64,000 bases of DNA from Salinibacillus aidingensis (GCF_039522525.1 NZ_BAAADO010000005.1:62001-126000); one strand, 5' to 3'. Shown: positions 42,697 through 52,573, counted from the first letter of the stretch. The notes: generated by a model from the letters alone, not told the origin. Program-made: numbers and translations.

Positions 42697-42730
42697 GTTC
42701 CCTATTTTCCGGACGTTTTAATATTTTTAT

Positions 42731-42865
42731 CACGCAATAACTTGCCGTAATACCCTCTTGAAGTCTTGAGGGAAGGGAGGATAAACGGCCAGTAAATTCC
42801 TGATAAGTTCAACTAACCATCAGTGGGGGATGGAGAATCTCCCCTTGATGGAAGTTTCACTTTAT
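42731..42865 (+). repeat. Two-hairpin mini-element, full length (copy 4)
   Basis: Opens with CACGCAATAACTTGCCGTAA, has a small hairpin CCCTC/GAGGG, then ACGGCCAGTAAATTCCTGAT, AACTAACCATCAGTGGGGG, and the tail GAAGTTTCACTTTAT. TTTAT flanks it on the left and also ends it on the right. It lies between the glyS promoter and the pcrB promoter. Confidence 0.75.
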
Positions 42866-42889
42866 TAGATATAAACCTGAATTAATTTT

Positions 42890-42898
42890 TGCTATAAT
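42890..42898 (+). promoter_or_regulatory. Extended -10 promoter of pcrB
   Basis: TGCTATAAT, a TGn-extended -10 box, 38 bases before the pcrB start; no good -35 box is seen. Confidence 0.55.
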
Positions 42899-42936
42899 TA
42901 TGGGGATGTAATTTATATAATAGAGGACGGTCTGAA

Positions 42937-43635
42937 ATGTATGATATTCAAAAGTGGAATCATGTGTTTAAACTGGATCCAAACAAAGAAATATCTGATG
43001 CTGATTTAGAAAAAGTCTGTGAGTCCGGGACAGATGCGATTATCATTGGTGGAACGGATGGAGTAACGCTGGATAATGTTTTACAGCTCCTTTCACGTGT
43101 CAGACGTTATACTGTACCGTGCGTATTGGAGATTTCCAATACAGAATCGGTTACCCCTGGATTTGATTATTACTTTATCCCATCTGTATTAAATAGCCGG
43201 AATAAAAATTGGTTTATGGATTTACATCATCAGGCAGTGAAAGAATATGGAGAGATCATGAACTGGGATGAAATTTTTATGGAAGGCTATTGTATGTTAA
43301 ATCCGGACTCAAAAGCTTTTCAATATACAGATTCCATACCTTTAGAGGATGAGGACGTCATGGCTTATGCCCAAATGACGGAGAAAATGTTCCGGTTTCC
43401 CTTCTTTTATTTAGAATACAGTGGTACATATGGAAACCCGGAGCTGGTGAAACGTGTGAAACAAAAGCTGGATCAGACTTTGTTAATTTATGGCGGAGGG
43501 ATTCATCACGCAGAGCAGGCAGAGGAAATAGCTCCATTTGCTGATATCGTAGTCGTGGGGAATGCCCTTTATGATGACTTGAACAATGCACTTAAAACTG
43601 TAAAAGCTGTAAAAAATATAAAAACAATTAGATAG
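42937..43635 (+). CDS. pcrB: Heptaprenylglyceryl phosphate synthase PcrB
   Basis: TIM-barrel enzyme that joins heptaprenyl diphosphate to sn-glycerol 1-phosphate in bacilli. 232 residues with FKLDPNKEISDADLEKVCES at the start, IIIGGTDGVTLDNV near residue 36, and the C-terminal phosphate site (YGGGIHHAEQA, then ADIVVVGNALYDD). It precedes pcrA as in B. subtilis. AGAGGACGG is upstream. Confidence 0.95.
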   Translation: MYDIQKWNHVFKLDPNKEISDADLEKVCESGTDAIIIGGTDGVTLDNVLQLLSRVRRYTVPCVLEISNTESVTPGFDYYFIPSVLNSRNKNWFMDLHHQAVKEYGEIMNWDEIFMEGYCMLNPDSKAFQYTDSIPLEDEDVMAYAQMTEKMFRFPFFYLEYSGTYGNPELVKRVKQKLDQTLLIYGGGIHHAEQAEEIAPFADIVVVGNALYDDLNNALKTVKAVKNIKTIR

Positions 43636-43646
43636 GTGGGGATACC

Positions 43647-45881
43647 GTGAGTATAGCAGATCAAATCGTACAAGGAATGAACAGTGAGCAGGCCAAGGCC
43701 GTTCAGCATACGGAAGGTCCCCTATTAATTATGGCGGGTGCAGGAAGTGGGAAAACCCGTGTATTAACCCATCGAATTGCCTACCTCCTTCATGAAAAAG
43801 GTGTGCCTCCGTACAACATTATTGCTATTACGTTTACGAATAAAGCGGCTCGTGAGATGAAAGAAAGGGTTCGCCGGCTTACAGGTGCAGATTCAGATGC
43901 CATATGGGTATCCACGTTCCACTCCTTATGTGTACGAATTTTACGCCGGGATATCGACCGGATTGGCTATAACCGGAATTTTTCGATTCTCGATGCAGCC
44001 GATCAATTGTCCGTAATCAAACAGGTTATTAAAGATCTGGATCTTGATCCGAAGAAGTGGGATCCCCGTTCCATGCTGAATGGAATTAGTTCGGCGAAAA
44101 ACCAATTGATGAAACCTGAGCGATTTAAAAAAGAAGCGAATAATTTTTATGAAGAGACCAATGCCCGCATTTATGAGGAATATCAGAAAACATTAGGGAA
44201 AAACGATGCGCTGGATTTTGATGATCTTATCATGAAGACCATTCAATTATTTGAACAGGTTCCGGAAACCTTGCAATATTATCAGCGCCGTTTTCAATAC
44301 ATTCATGTGGACGAGTATCAGGATACCAACCATGCTCAATATCAGCTGGTCAAAATGCTGGCTGAACGCCATCAGAACTTATGTGTAGTAGGGGATTCGG
44401 ATCAGTCGATTTATCGCTGGCGTGGAGCTGACATTGAGAATATTCTATCCTTTGAAAACGACTATCCAAATGCCAGAACAATTATGCTGGAGCAAAACTA
44501 TCGTTCAACGAAAAAAATCCTGGCGGCAGCGAACCATGTCATTGAGAATAATGTTTCACGGAAGCCAAAAGAGTTATGGACGGAAAACACAGAGGGGGAG
44601 TCCATTCAGTTTCATCAGGCTTCAAGTGAGCGGGATGAAGCTCTTTATGTTGTAGAACAAATGGAAGCCTTAATGAATGAGGAAAACCTGGAATACCAGG
44701 ATATGGCTGTTTTATATCGGACCAATGCCCAATCCCGTGCGATTGAGGATGCTTTTATGAAGTCGAATATTCCTTATCAGATTGTGGGAGGGACAAAATT
44801 CTACGATCGTAAGGAAATTAAAGATTTGCTCGCCTATTTACGTCTGATTGCCAACCCTAATGATGATATTAGTTTTCAGCGGGTCGTCAATGTACCGAAG
44901 CGGGGAATCGGAAATACATCTGTAGATAAAATGCTGGCCTATGCTCAGTCACAGGACCTTTCCCTTTATCAGGCTGCAGAAGAAGCAGACTTTATCGGCT
45001 TAAGCAAAAGGGCAACAAACGCTCTGATTAATTTCCAGCAGCAGATTAAAAACTGGGTTCAGATGCAGGAGTTTCTGTCCGTAACGGAAATTGTAGAAGA
45101 GGTACTTGAAAAAACAGGCTATGAAGAAATGCTGAAAAATGATAAAACCCTGGAAGCACAAAGCAGACTGGAAAACATTAATGAATTTAAAACGGTTACC
45201 AATCAGTTTGAAGCTGTCAATGAGGACAAGTCATTAATCGCGTTTTTAACCGATTTGGCCCTGGTATCTGATATTGATAAAGTGGATGATGAGGACGATG
45301 ATAATAAAGTTGTGCTTATGACGCTGCATTCAGCTAAAGGATTAGAGTTTCCGGTGGTATTTTTAATCGGAATGGAAGAAAGTGTGTTTCCGCACAGTCG
45401 TTCACTTATGGATGAAGAAGAAATGGAAGAGGAAAGAAGATTAGCGTATGTAGGGATTACGAGGGCAGAAAAGAAATTGTTTTTAACCCAGGCAAAAATG
45501 CGAACCCTGTATGGGCGGACCAATATGAATCCAATCAGCCGTTTTATTAATGAAATACCAGAGGAATATATAGATAAAGGTGTAGAGGACAGCCAATTTT
45601 CATCAGGCTTTCAGATGCAGCGTACATCCATTCAGGACTCTTTTCAGCAGCGGTCACCGGAAAGACCTAAGCGTAAACCTCAGAAAATCAGAAAGCCATC
45701 TACCGGCGGGGAATCCGTCGATTGGTCTTCAGGTGATAAGGTGGAACATAAGAAATGGGGAACAGGAACCGTTGTGAAGGTACAGGGCAGTGGTGATGAT
45801 ATGGAATTGGATGTTGCCTTTCCTGCCCCCGTTGGAATTAAACGTTTATTAGCTAGATTTGCCCCAATTTCAAAAGGGTAA
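43647..45881 (+). CDS. pcrA: ATP-dependent DNA helicase PcrA
   Basis: UvrD/Rep-family SF1A helicase, 744 residues, active in repair and plasmid rolling-circle replication. Motifs: I AGAGSGKTRVLTHR near residue 30, II HVDEYQDTNHAQ, III GDSDQSIYRWRGAD, IV LEQNYRSTKKIL, V VVLMTLHSAKGLEFPVV, VI AYVGITRAEK, and the C-terminal RNA-polymerase-binding tail ending near residue 740. The GTG start follows GGTGGGGAT. Eleven bases after pcrB, one transcript. Confidence 0.98.
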   Translation: MSIADQIVQGMNSEQAKAVQHTEGPLLIMAGAGSGKTRVLTHRIAYLLHEKGVPPYNIIAITFTNKAAREMKERVRRLTGADSDAIWVSTFHSLCVRILRRDIDRIGYNRNFSILDAADQLSVIKQVIKDLDLDPKKWDPRSMLNGISSAKNQLMKPERFKKEANNFYEETNARIYEEYQKTLGKNDALDFDDLIMKTIQLFEQVPETLQYYQRRFQYIHVDEYQDTNHAQYQLVKMLAERHQNLCVVGDSDQSIYRWRGADIENILSFENDYPNARTIMLEQNYRSTKKILAAANHVIENNVSRKPKELWTENTEGESIQFHQASSERDEALYVVEQMEALMNEENLEYQDMAVLYRTNAQSRAIEDAFMKSNIPYQIVGGTKFYDRKEIKDLLAYLRLIANPNDDISFQRVVNVPKRGIGNTSVDKMLAYAQSQDLSLYQAAEEADFIGLSKRATNALINFQQQIKNWVQMQEFLSVTEIVEEVLEKTGYEEMLKNDKTLEAQSRLENINEFKTVTNQFEAVNEDKSLIAFLTDLALVSDIDKVDDEDDDNKVVLMTLHSAKGLEFPVVFLIGMEESVFPHSRSLMDEEEMEEERRLAYVGITRAEKKLFLTQAKMRTLYGRTNMNPISRFINEIPEEYIDKGVEDSQFSSGFQMQRTSIQDSFQQRSPERPKRKPQKIRKPSTGGESVDWSSGDKVEHKKWGTGTVVKVQGSGDDMELDVAFPAPVGIKRLLARFAPISKG

Positions 45882-45897
45882 ATGGAGGTGCGTGACC

Positions 45898-47904
45898 TTG
45901 GAAAAAGAAACCGCAAAGCAAAGAGTGGAAGCTTTAAAAAAAGAACTGAACCAATACAATTATGAGTATCATGTATTAGACAGCCCTTCTGTGCCTGACT
46001 ATGAATATGATGTTAAAATGAAAGAACTAAAAGACCTGGAAGAAGAATATCCGGAATTCGTCACACCGGATTCTCCTTCCCAGCGAGTGGGCGGTGAACC
46101 TTTAGATGCCTTTCAAAAAGTTCAGCATAATATTCCCATGCTCAGCTTAGGTAATGCCTTTAATGAGCAGGATTTGCGGGACTTTGATCGCAGGGTAAGA
46201 GAAGGGGCAGATGCGAAGGAAATCAGCTATGTCTGTGAATTAAAAATTGACGGATTGGCTATCTCCCTGCGTTATATAGATGGTATTTTTGAAAGAGGTG
46301 CTACACGTGGGGATGGCCGCACAGGCGAGGATATTACCCGGAATCTGAAAACCGTCCGCAGTATTCCATTAAAAATCAGTGAAGAACAAACGATTGAGGT
46401 TCGTGGAGAAGCCTTTATGCCTGTTAAGTCCTTCAGAGCCCTTAATGAAGCAAAAGAAGCGGAAGGCAAGGACGTGTTTGCCAATCCTCGAAATGCCGCT
46501 GCAGGTTCTTTAAGACAATTAGATCCTAAAATTGCAGCCCAGCGGAACCTGGATATCTTTGTTTATAGTGTGGGGGAATGGGAAGCAGGCGCAATTGCCT
46601 CCCATAGTGAGCGGTTAGCCTATTTGAAGCAATTAGGGTTTAAAGTGAATCCGGAAACAAAAACCTGTGAAAACATTGATGAAGTCATTGAATATATTCA
46701 ATACTGGACGGAGCACCGTCCTGAATTAAGCTATGAAATCGATGGAATTGTGATTAAGGTAGACCAGATTGCTGTTCAGGAGAAGCTTGGTTTTACGGCA
46801 AAAAGTCCCCGCTGGGCGATTGCCTATAAGTTTCCAGCTGAAGAAGCAACCACAACTTTAAGAGAGATTGAATTAAGTGTAGGAAGAACGGGAGCTGTCA
46901 CACCTACAGCCATTCTTGATCCGGTTCAATTAGCCGGAACCACGGTACAACGGGCCTCTTTACATAATGAGGATTTAATCCGTGAAAAGGATATCCGCAT
47001 TGGTGATACGGTTGTCATTAAAAAAGCAGGCGACATTATTCCGGAGGTTGTCCGTGTGGATGTGGAGCGACGTTCAGGTAGTGAAGAGCCCTTTCATATG
47101 ACAACCCATTGTCCGGAATGCGGCAGTGAGCTTGTCAGACTGGAAGAGGAGGTTGCCTTACGGTGTATTAACCCTAATTGTCCAGCCCACTTAAGAGAAG
47201 GCCTGATCCATTTTGTTTCACGAAATGCAATGAACATTGACGGCCTTGGTGAAAAAGTCATTAAGCAACTCTTTGAACATGACCTCGTTCAAACCATTGC
47301 TGATTTGTATAAGCTTGAAAAAGAAGAATTGTTAAAATTAGAACGAATGGGTGAAAAGTCCGTAAGCAATTTACTGGATGCCATTGAAACGTCCAGGGAA
47401 AATTCACTGGAACGATTACTTTTTGGTTTAGGCATTCGGTATGTGGGAAGCAAGGCAGCTCAAACGTTAGCTGAACAGTTTAAACATATGGATCACTTGC
47501 TGGAGGCTGATCTGGAAGACTTAATAGCCATTCAGGACATTGGAGAGAAAGTAGCAGATTCCATTGTACGCTATTTCGAAAAACCTCAGGTGAAAAGTCT
47601 TATTCAGGAGCTGAAGGATTTAGGATTAAACATGGAGTATAAGGGCTTAACTGCGGAAGATATTGATACGGAATCACCTTTCTCAGGCAAAACTGTTGTT
47701 TTAACAGGTAAACTGGAGCAATACTCCCGTTCAGATGCTAAAAAACAGATTACAGCCTTAGGCGGAAAAGTAACGACCAGTGTAAGTAAAAACACGGATA
47801 TTCTCGTGGCTGGTGAGGATGCTGGTTCGAAGTATGATAAAGCGCAGGAACTTGGTGTTACGATTTGGAATGAGCAGCAAATGATAGACGCCTTGAGCGA
47901 ATAG
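45898..47904 (+). CDS. ligA: NAD-dependent DNA ligase
   Basis: Seals nicks using NAD+. 668 residues, equal to B. subtilis LigA. Adenylation domain with the lysine motif CELKIDGLAIS near residue 115, OB fold, four-cysteine zinc finger (CPEC ... CINPNC) near residues 405-430, helix-hairpin-helix repeats and a C-terminal BRCT domain (GKTVVLTGKLEQYSR onward). The TTG start at 45898 lies nine bases after GGAGG; GTG 45892 is too close and the ATG at 45859 overlaps pcrA. Confidence 0.98.
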   Translation: MEKETAKQRVEALKKELNQYNYEYHVLDSPSVPDYEYDVKMKELKDLEEEYPEFVTPDSPSQRVGGEPLDAFQKVQHNIPMLSLGNAFNEQDLRDFDRRVREGADAKEISYVCELKIDGLAISLRYIDGIFERGATRGDGRTGEDITRNLKTVRSIPLKISEEQTIEVRGEAFMPVKSFRALNEAKEAEGKDVFANPRNAAAGSLRQLDPKIAAQRNLDIFVYSVGEWEAGAIASHSERLAYLKQLGFKVNPETKTCENIDEVIEYIQYWTEHRPELSYEIDGIVIKVDQIAVQEKLGFTAKSPRWAIAYKFPAEEATTTLREIELSVGRTGAVTPTAILDPVQLAGTTVQRASLHNEDLIREKDIRIGDTVVIKKAGDIIPEVVRVDVERRSGSEEPFHMTTHCPECGSELVRLEEEVALRCINPNCPAHLREGLIHFVSRNAMNIDGLGEKVIKQLFEHDLVQTIADLYKLEKEELLKLERMGEKSVSNLLDAIETSRENSLERLLFGLGIRYVGSKAAQTLAEQFKHMDHLLEADLEDLIAIQDIGEKVADSIVRYFEKPQVKSLIQELKDLGLNMEYKGLTAEDIDTESPFSGKTVVLTGKLEQYSRSDAKKQITALGGKVTTSVSKNTDILVAGEDAGSKYDKAQELGVTIWNEQQMIDALSE

Positions 47905-47920
47905 GAGTGGAGAGGTAATG

Positions 47921-49066
47921 ATGAAAAAATATTTTGTAATTCCTGTCTTGTTCGTTCTCCTGATTGCCGGTTGTACGCCGAACTATGATCAAGAGGAAGA
48001 GATTGTTCAGGATACAAAGGAAGAGGAATCAGAAACGGCGATTGTACCCAGCTATAACATTTCTGATGAAGAGTACAAAATGCCTGTAGAATATAAACCA
48101 GCTGCTGCAAGAGGTGTGATCGTCAATCAGGTATTCAACCGGTTTGATATCACAGAGCTTGAAGAGGGATTACGAAGACATTCAAAGGACGTGTTTAACC
48201 CGGATGATTATCTGTTTCAGGAAGGTCAGTATCTAACAGAAGATACGGTATACAGCTGGCTGGAACGGAACAGTGAAGAACATGAGAAAGGCCTTAACCC
48301 AAGTATCAATATTAAGGATGAAGATAACCCCGATCCCCAGGCGTTTCGTAATGCCCCACGTTATCTGTCTCACATTTTAGAGCAAAATTACCTTCAAAAG
48401 ACGAAGGGAAATCAAGTGGGGGTAAAAGGAGTCTCGATTGGTCTGGCCTTAAAATCCGTCTATCAATTTGAAACAGAACCCGGCAGGACCTATTACGAGG
48501 ATATTCCTAAAGATGAAATGCTGTCCAAGGGAAAAGATTATGCACAAACCATTTTACAGCGTGTACGGAAAATAGAGGAATTAAAAGATGTTCCAATCAT
48601 GATTGCCTTATTTAGAGAAGAAGAGCAATCTTCGCTGGTGCCGGGGAATTTTGTAGCAAAAACCTTCGTTGAGGAAGGCAGCTCTTCAATCGGAGAATGG
48701 GAGAGCGTTAATGAGGACTATATCCTGTTCCCTTCTGATGAAGCTGACAGCGATTATCAGGCAGAGGCGACGGTCATGAAGGACTTTACGAATGAAGTAC
48801 GCGAGTTTTTCCCTAATTTTGTAGGCGTTATTGGTAAAGGGTTTTACGTGAACGATGAATTGCAGGAATTAAAAATTAATATCCCGATTGAATTTCATGG
48901 AAAGTCAGAAGTGACAGCTTTTAGCCAGTTTGCCTATGGTTTGGTTATGGAAAACTTCAGAAATAATTACGATATTGAAATCAATGTTAAATCTCCGGAT
49001 AAACAGGAAGCTCTCATCTGGAGAGAAGCTGGTGAAGAAAAGCCGGAAGTGTATATTTATCAGTAG
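47921..49066 (+). CDS. camS: CamS-family sex pheromone lipoprotein
   Basis: 381 residues. The signal peptide ends in lipobox LIAGCTP; the rest is a CamS domain (sex pheromone cAM373 precursor family, YerH in B. subtilis). In enterococci the lipoprotein signal peptide yields the pheromone; in bacilli the function is unclear. The start at 47921 follows GAGAGG by five bases; ATG 47918 is the alternative. It closes the pcrB-pcrA-ligA transcript. Confidence 0.93.
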   Translation: MKKYFVIPVLFVLLIAGCTPNYDQEEEIVQDTKEEESETAIVPSYNISDEEYKMPVEYKPAAARGVIVNQVFNRFDITELEEGLRRHSKDVFNPDDYLFQEGQYLTEDTVYSWLERNSEEHEKGLNPSINIKDEDNPDPQAFRNAPRYLSHILEQNYLQKTKGNQVGVKGVSIGLALKSVYQFETEPGRTYYEDIPKDEMLSKGKDYAQTILQRVRKIEELKDVPIMIALFREEEQSSLVPGNFVAKTFVEEGSSSIGEWESVNEDYILFPSDEADSDYQAEATVMKDFTNEVREFFPNFVGVIGKGFYVNDELQELKINIPIEFHGKSEVTAFSQFAYGLVMENFRNNYDIEINVKSPDKQEALIWREAGEEKPEVYIYQ

Positions 49067-49073
49067 CTAAGTT

Positions 49074-49110
49074 TGAGGCTGACCATCTTAAAGGTTAGCC
49101 TCATATTTTT
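49074..49110 (+). terminator. camS terminator
   Basis: TGAGGCTGACC (49074-49084) pairs with GGTTAGCCTCA (49093-49103), followed by TATTTTT. Confidence 0.88.
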
Positions 49111-49120
49111 GTTCTGCTTT

Positions 49121-49175
49121 ATCACGCATTAACTAGCCGTAATACCCCCATTTATGGAAGTTTCACTTTATAAGC
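49121..49175 (+). repeat. Two-hairpin mini-element, internally deleted (copy 5)
   Basis: The family's left end CACGCATTAACTAGCCGTAA (TACCC follows) is joined directly to the right end ATGGAAGTTTCACTTTAT, losing about 80 bases and both right-hand stems. TTTAT flanks it on the left and ends it on the right, as in copy 4. Confidence 0.7.
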
Positions 49176-49213
49176 CTCCTTAACAAATTTCAGAAAAATG
49201 GTAATAGTGGGAT

Positions 49214-49242
49214 TTGAACGCCTTGTCTGAATAGGTTAAAAT
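49214..49242 (+). promoter_or_regulatory. Sigma-A promoter of rocA
   Basis: TTGAAC (49214-49219), 17 bases, TAAAAT (49237-49242), 61 bases before the start. No -12/-24 (sigma-L) box is seen, unlike B. subtilis roc genes. Confidence 0.7.
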
Positions 49243-49303
49243 AGGGATAGGCACCTTACAGAGATAAAAAGGGTGATCCACATAACGAAAGGGAGGAATG
49301 AAC

Positions 49304-50854
49304 ATGGTAGTACCGTACACTCACACACCTTTTATGGATTTTTCAGATGAGGTGAATCGTAAGCAGCAGGAAGAGGCTATTAAACAAGTAGAAGCAGAAT
49401 TGGGTAAGGAATATCCGTTAATTATTGGTGGAGAACGCTATTATACAGATGATAAACTGGTTTCCCGAAATCCGGCGAATAAGGAAGAAGTAGTAGGTAA
49501 GGTTTCCAAGGCTAATCAGGAGCTGGCTGAAAAAGCGATGCAAACTGCAGATGAAACCTTTAAAACCTGGAGAAAAACGAAGCCGGAGATGCGTGCAGAC
49601 ATTTTGTTCCGGGCGGCAGCCATCATCCGTCGTCGCAGATTGGAATTTAATGCTTGGGTGATTAAGGAAGGAGCAAAGCCCTGGAAAGAGGCGGATGCAG
49701 GTATTGCAGAAGGGATTGACTTCTTAGAATACTATGGACGCCAAATGCTTGAATTAAAGGATGGCAAACCAGTGAACAGTCGTCCGATAGAAAATAATCG
49801 TTTTCACTATATTCCGCTTGGTGTTGGCGTAGTCATTTCCCCATGGAATTTCCTGTTTGCTATTATGACAGGTACTACAGTTTCTTCAATGGTTACAGGG
49901 AATACGGTTCTGTTAAAGCCTGCTAGTTCAACCCCTGTTATTGCCTACAAGTTTATGGAGGTTATGGAAGAGGCAGGTATGCCGGCCGGAGTTATTAACT
50001 ACATTCCTGGAAGCGGTTCCGAAGTTGGGGATTACCTGGTTGATCATCCTCGTACACGTTTTGTAAGCTTTACTGGCTCCAGAGAGGTTGGAACACGTAT
50101 TTATGAACGCGCTTCCAAAGTTCAGGAAGGGCAAATTTGGCTGAAGCGTGTGGTCGCAGAAATGGGCGGTAAGGACACGATCGTGGTAGATAACGAGTCA
50201 GATCTTGAACTGGCTGCAGAATCTATTGTGAACAGTGCATTCGGTTTCTCCGGTCAGAAATGTTCCGCTTGTTCACGGGTAGTCGCCCATGAACAAGTCT
50301 ATGATGACCTCGTGACACGTGTGAAAGAATTAACTGAACAAAACTGCACACTGGATGATCCTGTCAAGAACACTACCTACATGGGACCGGTCATTGATCA
50401 GGCAGCATATGATAAGATTATGGGCTATATTGATATTGGAAAAGAAGAAGGTGAATTAGTAACTGGCGGAGAGGGGGATGACTCCAAAGGGTACTTTATT
50501 AAGCCGACAGTCTTTAAAGATTTATCTCCAACCGCCCGCATTATGCAGGAGGAAATTTTCGGTCCTGTTGTTGCTTTCACAAAAGCTAAAGATTTTGATG
50601 AGGCCATTGATATTGCTAACAATACGGAATATGGCTTAACAGGTGCAGTTATTTCCAACAATCGTGATCATATTGAAAAGGCGAGAGAGGATTTCCATGT
50701 CGGGAACCTTTACTTTAACCGCGGTTGTACAGCAGCCATTGTTGGTTACCATCCATTTGGCGGATTTAACATGTCCGGTACAGACTCCAAAGCTGGCGGA
50801 CCTGGGTATCTAACTAACTTTATGCAAGGTAAGTCCACATCCGAAATGCTATAA
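49304..50854 (+). CDS. rocA: 1-pyrroline-5-carboxylate dehydrogenase
   Basis: Oxidises glutamate gamma-semialdehyde to glutamate with NAD+, the second step of proline and arginine breakdown. 516 residues of the aldehyde dehydrogenase superfamily: VVISPWNFLFAIMTG (NAD site) near residue 178, glutamate in VAEMGGKDTIVV, and the catalytic cysteine in FSGQKCSACSRV near residue 322. The start at 49304 lies seven bases after GGGAGG. No proline dehydrogenase gene is beside it; RocA and PutC cannot be told apart by sequence alone. Confidence 0.95.
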   Translation: MVVPYTHTPFMDFSDEVNRKQQEEAIKQVEAELGKEYPLIIGGERYYTDDKLVSRNPANKEEVVGKVSKANQELAEKAMQTADETFKTWRKTKPEMRADILFRAAAIIRRRRLEFNAWVIKEGAKPWKEADAGIAEGIDFLEYYGRQMLELKDGKPVNSRPIENNRFHYIPLGVGVVISPWNFLFAIMTGTTVSSMVTGNTVLLKPASSTPVIAYKFMEVMEEAGMPAGVINYIPGSGSEVGDYLVDHPRTRFVSFTGSREVGTRIYERASKVQEGQIWLKRVVAEMGGKDTIVVDNESDLELAAESIVNSAFGFSGQKCSACSRVVAHEQVYDDLVTRVKELTEQNCTLDDPVKNTTYMGPVIDQAAYDKIMGYIDIGKEEGELVTGGEGDDSKGYFIKPTVFKDLSPTARIMQEEIFGPVVAFTKAKDFDEAIDIANNTEYGLTGAVISNNRDHIEKAREDFHVGNLYFNRGCTAAIVGYHPFGGFNMSGTDSKAGGPGYLTNFMQGKSTSEML

Positions 50855-50865
50855 AAAATAGACGG

Positions 50866-50905
50866 AGACGTCCTGGACGAAACAGTTCAGGACGTCTTTC
50901 TTTTT
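50866..50905 (+). terminator. rocA terminator
   Basis: AGACGTCCTG (50866-50875) pairs with CAGGACGTCT (50888-50897), followed by TTCTTTTT. Confidence 0.92.
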
Positions 50906-51052
50906 GCCCAGGATATCATTACTCTTATGTGAACAGAAAGTTGTCCTCTACCCACATCTATACCTTCGTTAGAATAAAAAGAGAATCTGGTGTCATTTCG
51001 TAGTATCTTTTTCCTAATTATTAAAAACGCACGAACAATATTTTTACTCACC

Positions 51053-51079
51053 TCAATATTTAATAGCCTCAACCGATAT
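51053..51079 (+). promoter_or_regulatory. Sigma-D-like promoter of the yfmT-yfmS pair
   Basis: TCAA (51053-51056), 15 bases, ACCGATAT (51072-51079), against the sigma-D consensus TAAA-N15-GCCGATAT: 10 of 12 positions. It lies 39 bases before the TTG start. The chemotaxis-type second gene supports motility-factor control. Confidence 0.65.
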
Positions 51080-51118
51080 ATAAAATGAAAAGGTTTTTAA
51101 TTACTGGGAGGGAAAAAG

Positions 51119-52573
51119 TTGGATATTCAGGCACTAAACAAACAATACATTGCTGGAACATGGCGTGATGGAAAGAGCGCTCGTAAATTGACGGATATAA
51201 ATCCATATAATGGTGAAGTAATTACAGAGTTTCAAATGGCAACACCTGATGATATAGATGAGGCTTATCAGGCGGCACGTAAAGCGATGGACGAATGGAA
51301 TCAGATTAATCCTTATAAACAAAGGGACATTCTGGAAAGGGCAGTATCCTACATAGAAGAAAATGAAGAGGATATCACAAGTATCATTATTGATGAACTT
51401 GGAGGTACACACTTAAAGGCAGCATTTGAAATTGGCTTGGTAAAAAATATGATCAAGGAAGCAGCAACCTTCCCACTTAAAAAAGAAGGCAAAATTCTTC
51501 CATCTGTTGAAGATGGAAAGGAAAACCGTTTGTACCGTATGCCGGCGGGGGTTGTTGGAGTGATCAGTCCATTCAATTTCCCTTTCTTTTTATCTGTTAA
51601 ATCAATCGCACCTGCTATTGGTGCTGGTAATGGGGTCGTTCTTAAAGCACATGAAGAAACGCCTATAGTCGGAGGAACTTTAATTGCGAAAATTTTTGAA
51701 GAGGCGGGTGTTCCTAAGGGACTATTCAACGTTGTAGCTACCGATATTCGTGAAATTGGTGATTCTTTTGTTGAGCATCCTGTTCCAAGAATCATCTCCT
51801 TTACAGGATCAACAACGGTAGGTAGACATATTGCAGAAGTAGCAGTAAGGAACTTTAAAAAGCCATTGCTCGAATTAGGCGGGAATAGTGCATTCATCGT
51901 TCTGGATGATGCTGATATCGATTATGCCGTTAACGCAGCTGCTTTTAGCCGATTTACTCATCAAGGTCAAATTTGCATGTCGGCGAACCGAATTCTCGTT
52001 CATCAGTCCGTCTATGACGAGTTTATAGAGAAATACAAGAATAAAATTGCTTCACTGAAGACCGGTGATCCACGTGATCCTGAAACGGTTATCGGTCCTG
52101 TTGTAAACGAAGGGGCTGCTAACAACCTTAACGATTTAATTGAAAAAGGAATTAAGGAGGGAGCCACACCATTACTCAGAGGGAACATCACTGGCAACAT
52201 GGTCGAACCAACCATTTTGACAGATGTTACTCCGGATATGGCTGTTGCACGGGAAGAAATGTTTGGACCAGTCGTAAGTGTGATGAAATTTGAGTCAGAT
52301 GAAGAAGCCATTCAATTAGCTAACGATACGAATTTTGGTCTCAGTGGCGCTGTTCATACGTCTGACGGAGAACGTGGGGTTCAACTGGCTAAACGAGTGC
52401 ATACTGGTATGATTCACGTTAACGATATTTCCATTAACGATGAACCGATTGTTGCGTTTGGTGGAGAGAAGCAGTCCGGTCTGGGTCGCCTGAATGGAGA
52501 ATGGAGCCTTGAAGAGTTCACAACTTTAAAATGGATATCCATTAACTATGGGCAGCGACAACTTCCATACTAA
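51119..52573 (+). CDS. yfmT: Aldehyde dehydrogenase, benzaldehyde/vanillin type
   Basis: 484 residues of the NAD(P)-dependent aldehyde dehydrogenase superfamily: GVISPFNFPFFLSVKS (cofactor) near residue 148, glutamate in LELGGNSAFIV, catalytic cysteine in HQGQICMSANRI near residue 287. Closest in context and outline to YfmT of B. subtilis, described as a vanillin or benzaldehyde dehydrogenase; the substrate here is inferred. The TTG start has GGGAGGG upstream. It pairs with the soluble chemoreceptor gene after it, as in B. subtilis. Confidence 0.88.
   Translation: MDIQALNKQYIAGTWRDGKSARKLTDINPYNGEVITEFQMATPDDIDEAYQAARKAMDEWNQINPYKQRDILERAVSYIEENEEDITSIIIDELGGTHLKAAFEIGLVKNMIKEAATFPLKKEGKILPSVEDGKENRLYRMPAGVVGVISPFNFPFFLSVKSIAPAIGAGNGVVLKAHEETPIVGGTLIAKIFEEAGVPKGLFNVVATDIREIGDSFVEHPVPRIISFTGSTTVGRHIAEVAVRNFKKPLLELGGNSAFIVLDDADIDYAVNAAAFSRFTHQGQICMSANRILVHQSVYDEFIEKYKNKIASLKTGDPRDPETVIGPVVNEGAANNLNDLIEKGIKEGATPLLRGNITGNMVEPTILTDVTPDMAVAREEMFGPVVSVMKFESDEEAIQLANDTNFGLSGAVHTSDGERGVQLAKRVHTGMIHVNDISINDEPIVAFGGEKQSGLGRLNGEWSLEEFTTLKWISINYGQRQLPY

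Noticed and set aside
49178..49303. Sigma-L (-12/-24) promoter for rocA
   Set aside because: No TGGCAC-N5-TTGC pattern is present; a sigma-A promoter with 17-base spacing is.
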